Assembly: GCF_024753245.1 (NCBI RefSeq)
Contig: NZ_JANUGX010000025.1
Location: 1-64,000, forward strand
Direction of reading: 5' to 3'
DNA length: 64,000 nt
Origin: Massilia norwichensis
GTDB taxonomy: Bacteria; Pseudomonadota; Gammaproteobacteria; Burkholderiales; Burkholderiaceae_D
Numbering within the stretch: position 1 is the first letter of the stretch; each line of letters starts with the position of its first letter. Below, in pieces: positions 45,940 to 52,497 of the stretch. The translations under genes and the position numbers were made by a program. The notes below the pieces were generated by a model that was given only the letters and a program-made list of their open reading frames with translations, was not told where the DNA came from and did no database searches.

Positions 45940-46788
45940 TCAAGCCTTGAGGTAGTCGACCAATTGACCGAGTGGCCAAGCGCGGTGTGGGCGTAAATTG
46001 CCAGGCCTCGCATTGAAAATCATCTGACGAGACCACGTAAAGCTGTTGGCTGGGTCGCCGACCAGGTAAGCTGGCCGGCTTCCGCCCCGAGCGACGTAAT
46101 CGACGTCCTTGTGCCAATAGGTGTCGTCGTGTGAAGTGCGATGCGCATGAGGCAGTATTGGGGGATGATAGAAGTCCGGAGAGACGCGTTGCGTATGTGT
46201 TAGCTGTTCGTGACGAGGAATCAGCACGTCACCGTTTACATGTCGGCTTGCATTTTTTGCGTCGAGGGTTGTGCTACGGCCTGATGCTCGTAAGGCTTGG
46301 ACCAGGTCGAACTGAGAAGCATACGCTTCCCCAACCCGCATCAGGAATGCCAGAGATTGCCGATGACCGAACTTGGCACCGGACCCAGTCATGCCGGCTA
46401 CCCAAACGCCATCGCGCCACTGTGATGGAGACAGGACAGTGCGAGTACTGTGCTTGCAAGTAAGCAGCGTTATGAAACCACCGCAGAAGTTAGGCGCACT
46501 TGCGGTTTGCTTGACGTTGCCATCTTCATCCAGCCGCAGGGTTTCAACAACATAGGTGTAGCACGGTTGTTTTTCGAGCGGACCAAACCTGCCGAGCCGG
46601 GCACACAGGGCCTCTAAATCGAGATTGTGCGCGGCACTGGTGATGACATTGTCGCCGTTCCACCCTTTACTTTGGGTCTGCTGCCCAGTGAAGTCAATTG
46701 CAGTGGTAGGCAACTTGGGCGCACATCCACGGTTCGTTCCTCGTACAGGTGGCGCTTGCTTTTCGGACGGGCGGCAGGATCTGGTCAT
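45940..46788 (-). CDS. unknown protein, possible Nmad2-like nucleotide-modification domain
   Basis: A 282-residue protein with no signal peptide. A core with CGGFITLLTCKHSTRTV and DGVWVAGMTGSG, then a polar C-terminal half with RHEQLTHTQRVSPDFYHPP and repeated His/Asp/Arg, resembles by eye the Nmad2 domain found beside DNA-modification genes; the match is weak. The ATG at 46788 is used; GTG at 46806 is possible. Base composition is visibly lower in GC than its neighbours. It is divergent from the next gene across 79 bases. Confidence 0.55.
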   Translation of the reverse strand: MTRSCRPSEKQAPPVRGTNRGCAPKLPTTAIDFTGQQTQSKGWNGDNVITSAAHNLDLEALCARLGRFGPLEKQPCYTYVVETLRLDEDGNVKQTASAPNFCGGFITLLTCKHSTRTVLSPSQWRDGVWVAGMTGSGAKFGHRQSLAFLMRVGEAYASQFDLVQALRASGRSTTLDAKNASRHVNGDVLIPRHEQLTHTQRVSPDFYHPPILPHAHRTSHDDTYWHKDVDYVARGGSRPAYLVGDPANSFTWSRQMIFNARPGNLRPHRAWPLGQLVDYLKA

Positions 46789-46814
46789 GGTTGTTCTAAG
46801 CCCCACAGGTTAAG

Positions 46815-46847
46815 ACGGTTTTATTATCATATATGATCGATAACCGT
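46815..46847. promoter_or_regulatory. nested palindromes in the divergent island promoter
   Basis: The outer arms ACGGTT (46815-46820) and AACCGT (46842-46847) enclose a perfect 12 bp palindrome ATCATATATGAT (46826-46837). It lies centrally between the two divergent starts and is AT-rich unlike the rest of the window. Fits a common operator and promoter for both genes. Confidence 0.55.
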
Positions 46848-46867
46848 TCAGGTCGACTGCCAATTTG

Positions 46868-47722
46868 ATGACATTATCTGCTCCTTTACTCACTTATAGC
46901 GAACGCGTAGAGCGTGGTTATAGCCTGGCCAGCCTCCAGAGTCTGCTGCGCCAGATCCGTGCAGAGGGACGTTACCGTGACGCATGGGGCGTGAATGCAC
47001 TTACAACTGCTAACCTTGGCGCGTTTAACGCAGAAGAAGCAAAACGCGAATTGGCAGCAGCGGCAGACGCAGGTCGACTCGGCAATTCAGGCTTTCAGCC
47101 GAAGTTTGCAAATTCAGCAAGTGGGCTCTCACATGGCTTGAATCCCTATACTGACTGGACAATGTCCTTGCTCGATGCTCCTCCCCGGCACACTTATTTG
47201 TTCCTGGGACTCGACTTCTACGACATTGCTGATCTCGGGAGGCAGGCAGACTGGAACGCCTATCTACAAAACCCATTTATGGATCGAGATCCGTTTTGGC
47301 ATAGGTTGTGGGCGTGGATAATGGACCGCACTGAGGTCAACAGTAACAAGCGCGTGGTTTGGCAAACCGGGGTCGCTCCCCTAGAAGCGGCACGCTTCGT
47401 CAAGGCCGACGGCGGGGCCTTTATTTTTCACAATTTGATTCCTTATCTGCGGCCCGCAGGCGTTGGCAGCACAGAGAAGGATTGGCCTAGCCGGGAATGG
47501 AACAAGCTTTCAGTGCAAGCCGATATCGTAGAAGATCTTCGCCTGCTTCGCGACTCCGTCCGTCATCCGATTCGTGCGTACTGCACGAGTGCAGCGGCTA
47601 TAAAGGCGCTTACCAAAGCAGGGTTTAACGACAGGGAGGTCGTTTGCTGGAGCGCTCATCCATCGAAAGTGTTTTATCCATCGACGTTGTATCCGCGTGG
47701 CTTACATTTCAAAAAGATATGA
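46868..47722 (+). CDS. unknown protein, weak uracil-DNA-glycosylase-like motifs
   Basis: A 284-residue protein. No signal peptide or membrane helix. Segments that recall the uracil-DNA glycosylase superfamily are LFLGLDFYD (residues about 112-119, motif-A position), FHNLIPYLRPAG in the middle and SAHPSKVFYP near the end (His264-Pro265-Ser266). Key water-activating residues cannot be confirmed by eye. ATG at 46868 is used; TTG at 46865 is also in frame. GC is lower than in neighbouring genes. It may form a two-gene system with the divergent gene; the function is open. Confidence 0.5.
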   Translation: MTLSAPLLTYSERVERGYSLASLQSLLRQIRAEGRYRDAWGVNALTTANLGAFNAEEAKRELAAAADAGRLGNSGFQPKFANSASGLSHGLNPYTDWTMSLLDAPPRHTYLFLGLDFYDIADLGRQADWNAYLQNPFMDRDPFWHRLWAWIMDRTEVNSNKRVVWQTGVAPLEAARFVKADGGAFIFHNLIPYLRPAGVGSTEKDWPSREWNKLSVQADIVEDLRLLRDSVRHPIRAYCTSAAAIKALTKAGFNDREVVCWSAHPSKVFYPSTLYPRGLHFKKI

Positions 47723-47747
47723 TGAGAAAAAATCAATCGTCGGTAGG

Positions 47748-49103
47748 TTAGTACACGTCACGCCGGTAGCGTCCCTCGTCAGCGAGGTGCTCCACCACAT
47801 CGCCGCCAAGTATCTCCTGCAGGGTCTCATGCACCCCGCCCGCCATCCCCTGCAGGCTGCCGCACACATAAATCGCGGCGTCATGCGCCACCCACTGCCG
47901 CACCAGCGCCGCCTGCTCGCGCAGCACGTCCTGCACGTAGCGGCGACGCGGCTGGCCATCCTGCTGGTCGCGCGAGAACGCCAGGTCCAGCTTTTCCAGC
48001 CAGCCGGCTTCCACCCAGCCTTCCAGCTCGTGGCGCAGCAGGAAGTCGTGGGCCGCATTGCGTTCGCCGAACAGCAGCCAGTTCTCGCGCACCCCAAGCG
48101 CGATGCGGGCGCGCAGCAGGCCGCGCAGGCCGGCCAGGCCGCTGCCGTTGCCGATCAAAAGCATGGGCCGGCGTGCGTTGTCGCCGAGGCGGAAGCGCTG
48201 GTGCGCGCGGATGCGCAGGGGGATCGTGTCGTCCGGCCGCGCGCTTTCGCACAGCCAGCCGGAGGCCGCGCCGGGACTGCCGTCCTCGCGCTTTTGCAGG
48301 CGCACCAGCAGTTCCAGGCGGCCGTCCGCGGGAATCGAGGCGATCGAGTATTCGCGCGGATGCCCGGGGTCGGCGGGGGCGCTGACCTGGGCCAGGTCGC
48401 CGGCTTCCCAGGCGGGCAGGCCGCCGTCCAGCGGCGCCAGCACCAGGCGGTAAAGAGGCGCACCCTGGCTGCCGGGGTTGAGCAGCGTGCGCTCGGCGAT
48501 GCGCCAGCCGGCATAAGCCGGCGCTTCCCAGTCGGGGGCGTCGACGGTGCCGGCCAGGCGGCCCAGGTGGTGCTGCCAGTCTTCCAGGGCCTTGCCGGCG
48601 CCGCGGTCGACGTCGATGCGCTCGAACAGCGGCGTGGCGCCGGCCTTGGCCAGCCAGGCGTCCAGCGCGCGGCCGAAACCGCAGAAGTTGGCGTAGCTGC
48701 GGTCGCCCAGGGCCAGCACGGCGTAGTGCAGGTGGGCCAGGTCGGCACCCTCCGCCATCAGGCGTTCGGCAAAGCGCGCGGCCGTGTCCGGGGCGTCGCC
48801 TTCGCCGTAGGTGCTGGCGACGAACAGGATGCGGGTGGCGCCGCGCAGGCTGCCTTCGTCGAGGCTGGAGATGCACACGGCGCGCGCCGCCAGGCCGCCG
48901 GTGGCCAGCAGTTCGGCGCTGCGTTGGGCCAGGTATTCGGCGCTGCCGGTCTGGCTGGCGTACACGACCAGCCAGTCGGCCGCGGGGGCGTGCGCGCTGC
49001 GGCGGGCACGCGCCGCGCGCCAGTAGCCCGCGCACAGCGCCAGGTAGCTGGCCGACAGCAGCAGTGCGCCGCCCCAGCGCAGCGGGTCGATCGTCATCAT
49101 CAT
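47748..49103 (-). CDS. membrane-anchored flavodoxin/FAD reductase (CysJ/CPR-like)
   Basis: A 451-residue protein: one N-terminal membrane helix (about 10-27), a flavodoxin FMN domain (YASQTGSAEYLAQRSAELL and STYGEGDAPDTAARFAE), then the FAD/NADPH reductase part with REYSIASI, GNGSGLAGLRGLLRAR and a terminal YVCGSLQGMAGGVHE. It resembles the flavoprotein of sulfite reductase but is membrane-tethered. Last gene of the Fur-box operon, it probably passes NADPH electrons to the PepSY/ApbE-modified partners for periplasmic ferric reduction. ATG at 49103 is used; two further ATGs follow at once. Confidence 0.86.
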   Translation of the reverse strand: MMMTIDPLRWGGALLLSASYLALCAGYWRAARARRSAHAPAADWLVVYASQTGSAEYLAQRSAELLATGGLAARAVCISSLDEGSLRGATRILFVASTYGEGDAPDTAARFAERLMAEGADLAHLHYAVLALGDRSYANFCGFGRALDAWLAKAGATPLFERIDVDRGAGKALEDWQHHLGRLAGTVDAPDWEAPAYAGWRIAERTLLNPGSQGAPLYRLVLAPLDGGLPAWEAGDLAQVSAPADPGHPREYSIASIPADGRLELLVRLQKREDGSPGAASGWLCESARPDDTIPLRIRAHQRFRLGDNARRPMLLIGNGSGLAGLRGLLRARIALGVRENWLLFGERNAAHDFLLRHELEGWVEAGWLEKLDLAFSRDQQDGQPRRRYVQDVLREQAALVRQWVAHDAAIYVCGSLQGMAGGVHETLQEILGGDVVEHLADEGRYRRDVY

Positions 49104-49113
49104 TCTTGCAGTC

Positions 49114-50160
49114 TCATTGCAGCAGCGCGCGCCAGGCTGGCGTGTGCACTTCGCGCAAGCCATCGCCTTCGCGCACCAGGTAGCGCGCCGCCAGGCCGCG
49201 CTGTTCGGCGAAGGGCAGGCCGGCGTCCACGCCCATCACGGTCAGCGCGGTCGAGAGCGCATCGGCCGCCATGCAGGTCGGCGCCAGCACCGTGCATGAT
49301 GCGACATCGTTGGCGATCGGGTAGCCGGTGCGCGGGTCCAGCGTGTGCGAGGCGCGGCGCTGGGCCGGGCTCATGGAAAGCTGGTAGTAACGGCGATAGT
49401 CGCCGGAGGTGGCCACCGCCAGGCCGTGCAGGGCGACCACCGCTTGCGGTACCGGGCCAGCTGCGGCATCGGGCACGCCTTCGAGTTCGACCCACCACGG
49501 CTGGCCATCGTCCTTGACGCCGGCGCCGCGCAGTTCGCCGCCGACTTCGACCAGGTAGTGGCGCAGGCCCAGCGCTTCCAGGCGCTGCGCCAGGCAGTCG
49601 ACCGCATAGCCCTTGGCCACCGAGGACAGGTCGAGGATGGCGCCGCCCGGCTGGTACAGCGCGCGCTGGTCGCGGTCCAGGCGTGGGCGGCGGCCCTGGC
49701 GTTCGGCGAGGACGGCGGCCACCAGCTCGCGGTCCGGCGCGTAGAAGCCGGCCTGGTCGTAGCGCGAGGTCGGGCCGAAGCCCCACAGGTTGACCAGGGC
49801 GCCGGCAGCCGGGTCGTAGGCGCCGCCGGTCTCTTCACGCACCGACAGCGCGTAGTCCATCACCGCGAAGAACTGCGGCGGCAGCGCATGCCAGCTGCCG
49901 GCGGGCGCGCGGTTGTAGTGCGAGAGCAGGGAAGCGCCGTCCCAGTGGCTCATCTGCGCGACGATCTGGTCCAGCTCTTCCTGCAGCAGCTGCCGGATGG
50001 CGGCGCCCGACGCGAGGTCGAGCGCCGGCGGCACCATCATCCGGGCCGACCAGCTGGTACCCATCGAGACGCCGCCCAGCGTGCGCAGGAGGCAGCCGGG
50101 GGCGGGCGGGACCGGGTCGATCTCGAGTGGAACCAGGACGGCGCGCATCGGGGAGGCCAT
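49114..50160 (-). CDS. apbE: FAD:protein FMN transferase (ApbE)
   Basis: A 348-residue ApbE-family enzyme that attaches FMN to a threonine in target proteins. Features include GTSWSARM near the start, YDPAAGALVNLWGFG, LDLSSVAKGYAVD, LVEVGGELRGAG and a metal-site C-terminal RTGYPIANDVASCTVLAPTCMAADALSTAL. No clear signal peptide is seen, which is unusual for a periplasmic enzyme. It lies between the DUF4198 gene (11 bases) and the reductase (10 bases) in the iron operon, so a partner in the same operon may be flavinylated. Confidence 0.92.
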   Translation of the reverse strand: MASPMRAVLVPLEIDPVPPAPGCLLRTLGGVSMGTSWSARMMVPPALDLASGAAIRQLLQEELDQIVAQMSHWDGASLLSHYNRAPAGSWHALPPQFFAVMDYALSVREETGGAYDPAAGALVNLWGFGPTSRYDQAGFYAPDRELVAAVLAERQGRRPRLDRDQRALYQPGGAILDLSSVAKGYAVDCLAQRLEALGLRHYLVEVGGELRGAGVKDDGQPWWVELEGVPDAAAGPVPQAVVALHGLAVATSGDYRRYYQLSMSPAQRRASHTLDPRTGYPIANDVASCTVLAPTCMAADALSTALTVMGVDAGLPFAEQRGLAARYLVREGDGLREVHTPAWRALLQ

Positions 50161-50171
50161 GGAATGCGCGC

Positions 50172-51002
50172 TTACTCCGGCAGGATCTCGAGCGTGGCCG
50201 AGTAGCTGTAGCGCTTGGTGTCGGCCGGGCCTTGCTCGCCGGGGCCGCGCGGCGCGTTGGCCGGGTAAGCTGCGCTCAGCCAGTACATGTTCGGTGCCGG
50301 CAGGGTGAAGGTGGCTTCGCCTTTCGCATCGGTGGTGAGGCGCACTTCGTTCAGCGTGCCGCGGTACTTCACGCCGCCCGGGATCAGGCTGAAGGGGAAG
50401 TTGGCCAGCGGCTTGCCGTCCAGCTGGAAGCGGAAGGTCGCCTTTTCGCCGGTGTGCAGCTCGTTCGGGTGGGTGACCGGCACCAGTTCGAGGCCGGTGC
50501 CGAGCGGCTTGAGGGCGCCGGTGCTGGCCTTGTTGGCGGTGACGAAGGTGTCCTGGCGCTGGACCGTGGTCGTGCGCCTGACGTCGGTGACGCCGGCCGG
50601 GATCTCCTTGTCCGCGGTCTGCGCGCTGGCGCGGAAGCGTTTCGTCTCGCCGTTCAGCTGGTAGCTGCCCATGACGCTGGCCCCGGCCAGGGTGATGCGG
50701 TAGGTGCCGTTCTTCGGCAGCTTCAGGTCGACGCTGGAGCGGAACTTGCTCATGGTGGCGGCGGGCGCCGGGGCGGTCTGGCCGTCCGGATCGGTGACCG
50801 TCAGGCCGTCCATGCGCAAGGGCAGGTGGTCGAGGTCGAACAGGCCTTCCGACACGGCGCCGTCGATCGTGACCCAGGCTTCGCGGTCGGTCTCGATCAG
50901 GGTGCTGCTCGGCAGCATCCAGGGCTTGTGGGCCTGGGCGGCGCAGGCCATGCCGGCCAGGATGGTGGTGATCGCGAACTGCTTGAAGAATTTGTTTTGC
51001 AT
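50172..51002 (-). CDS. DUF4198 domain protein, exported
   Basis: A 276-residue exported protein: signal peptide about 1-24 (CAAQAH), with HKPWMLPSST at the mature N-terminus typical of the DUF4198 (NikM-like Ig) group, then two beta domains ending PNMYWLSAAYPANA. Members are periplasmic proteins linked to metal uptake. It sits between DUF2271 and apbE in the Fur-controlled cluster, so a role in iron binding or presentation is plausible. Confidence 0.88.
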   Translation of the reverse strand: MQNKFFKQFAITTILAGMACAAQAHKPWMLPSSTLIETDREAWVTIDGAVSEGLFDLDHLPLRMDGLTVTDPDGQTAPAPAATMSKFRSSVDLKLPKNGTYRITLAGASVMGSYQLNGETKRFRASAQTADKEIPAGVTDVRRTTTVQRQDTFVTANKASTGALKPLGTGLELVPVTHPNELHTGEKATFRFQLDGKPLANFPFSLIPGGVKYRGTLNEVRLTTDAKGEATFTLPAPNMYWLSAAYPANAPRGPGEQGPADTKRYSYSATLEILPE

Positions 51003-51012
51003 GGTGAACCCC

Positions 51013-51537
51013 TTATTGGACCGAGATCGAAACCGCGCCCAGCTCTTCCTTGCCGCTGGCGCTCGCTGCCAGCTTGCCCTTGGCCGGCCAGGTGAAGGGC
51101 ACGCGCACCAGTTCGCGGCCGCCGGCTTCGCGTGCGGCCTCGATGACCAGCTTGTAGTCGCCGGCCGGCAGCTTGTCCAGGCCGGCCCTGGCGCCGGCGA
51201 AGTTCATGGTCTGCACGCCCGCCGAACGGGTCGCGCCGGAGACGCCATCCATCGGCAGCTCGACGTCGCGGCCGGCCTTGCGCCACCAGGTGCGCATGTC
51301 CTTGACCCACTTGGTGCCGGCGTTGTCCTTCTTCTTGACGTCGTACAGCACCGCAAGAGTGGAAGCGACAGTCTGGTCGGCGCGCTCGATCCAGATCGCG
51401 ACGTAGGGCTTGTGGTACTCGGCCACGTTCAGCTGCGGTAGTTCGAACTTGACGGTCAGGTCGGCGGCCATCGCGCCGTTGGAGACCAGCGGCAGCGCCA
51501 AGGGCAGCGTCAGGGCGAGCGATCGGGACAGTTTCAT
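51013..51537 (-). CDS. DUF2271 domain protein, exported
   Basis: A 174-residue exported protein: signal peptide about 1-24 (SNGAMAA), then the DUF2271 fold with NVAEYHKPYVAIWIERADQ, GTKWVKDMRTWWRKAGRD and DGVSGATR. The SGAT run looks like the site that ApbE flavinylates in other proteins (S/T-G-A-T), which the apbE gene in the operon makes more likely. ATG at 51537 is used, or 51543 two codons upstream. Confidence 0.88.
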   Translation of the reverse strand: MKLSRSLALTLPLALPLVSNGAMAADLTVKFELPQLNVAEYHKPYVAIWIERADQTVASTLAVLYDVKKKDNAGTKWVKDMRTWWRKAGRDVELPMDGVSGATRSAGVQTMNFAGARAGLDKLPAGDYKLVIEAAREAGGRELVRVPFTWPAKGKLAASASGKEELGAVSISVQ

Positions 51538-51557
51538 GGGCATGCTTTCAAGTGGGA

Positions 51558-52232
51558 TTAATGAACGAACAGGAGTGCCAGCACGATGGGCAGCACGATC
51601 CCGAAGCCGATCACCGGCCAGGTCGAGGGCCGGTTGGCGGCGTGGTATTTCAGGATCAGGAAACCGGTGATGCAGAAGACCAGGCAGGCGCCGGCGAAAA
51701 TGTCGATGAACCAGCTCCACACGGCGCCGGTGTTGCGGCCCTTGTGCATGTCGTTGAGCCAGGAGATCCAGCCGCGGTCGGTCTTCTCGTATTCGGCCTG
51801 GCCGTCGACGCCGATGCGCAGCCAGGCGTCGCCGCCGGGGCGGGGCAGGGGCACGTAGGCGTCTTCCTCGCTCCACTCGGCGTTCACGCCGCGCACGTCG
51901 ACCGGGAAGGTCTGGTTCGCCCAGCCGGCCAGTTCGTCCGGCAGCGGCAGTTTGGCGTCCACGTGCTCCCCGGCGAAGGCGGCCAGGCGCTCGCGCAGCG
52001 GGGCGGGCAGCGTGGCCTTCTGGCGCGTCACGCTCGGTTTGGCCTCGATCTGGGAGGCATGGTTCAGGGTGAAGCCGGTGATGCTGAACAGGAGCATCGC
52101 CATCAGGCAGAGGGCGGAACTGATCCAGTGCCACTGGTGCAGCTGGCGCAGCCAGACGGCGCGGCGGGCTCCAGGGAGAACTGGAGAGGCGGCAGTGTTT
52201 TGCGAGGGAGATTTTGAACCGGTCGAGTGCAT
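51558..52232 (-). CDS. PepSY-associated membrane protein, iron-regulated
   Basis: A 224-residue inner-membrane protein: a basic N-terminus with LRQLHQWHWISSALCLMAML (helix with two histidines), a periplasmic middle, then two C-terminal helices (AVWSWFIDIFAGACLVFCITG and FGIVLPIVLALLFV). The histidine pattern fits a haem-b electron carrier of the PepSY type. A strong Fur box lies six bases upstream of the ATG at 52232, so it leads the iron-regulated operon down to the flavoprotein reductase. Confidence 0.85.
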   Translation of the reverse strand: MHSTGSKSPSQNTAASPVLPGARRAVWLRQLHQWHWISSALCLMAMLLFSITGFTLNHASQIEAKPSVTRQKATLPAPLRERLAAFAGEHVDAKLPLPDELAGWANQTFPVDVRGVNAEWSEEDAYVPLPRPGGDAWLRIGVDGQAEYEKTDRGWISWLNDMHKGRNTGAVWSWFIDIFAGACLVFCITGFLILKYHAANRPSTWPVIGFGIVLPIVLALLFVH

Positions 52233-52237
52233 GCGGT

Positions 52238-52258
52238 AAATGATAACTATTATCATTT
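52238..52258 (-). promoter_or_regulatory. Fur box for the PepSY-ApbE-reductase operon
   Basis: AAATGATAACTATTATCATTT: nine-base perfect arms around CTA, an excellent Fur consensus match. It lies immediately upstream of the PepSY ATG. Confidence 0.85.
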
Positions 52259-52497
52259 AGCGCGTCAACTCAGCTGTTTGGATGCCGCACAGTAACAAAT
52301 AAAAACAAAGTCGCTCTCTGTCGTGCTCGACGCCTTGCGTTACAATACCGTGCGCTAAAAGGCTGCACCTTGGCCTCTGTAGAGTCCTTCCCCCACAACT
52401 TGAGTAGTAGTGCGATCCGCTAACCGGTCAGGCCGTGTCGCGGAAGGTTTGAATAACCCGCCCCAAAATCGCGAAGCGCGAAGAAAGGTGAGCAAGA

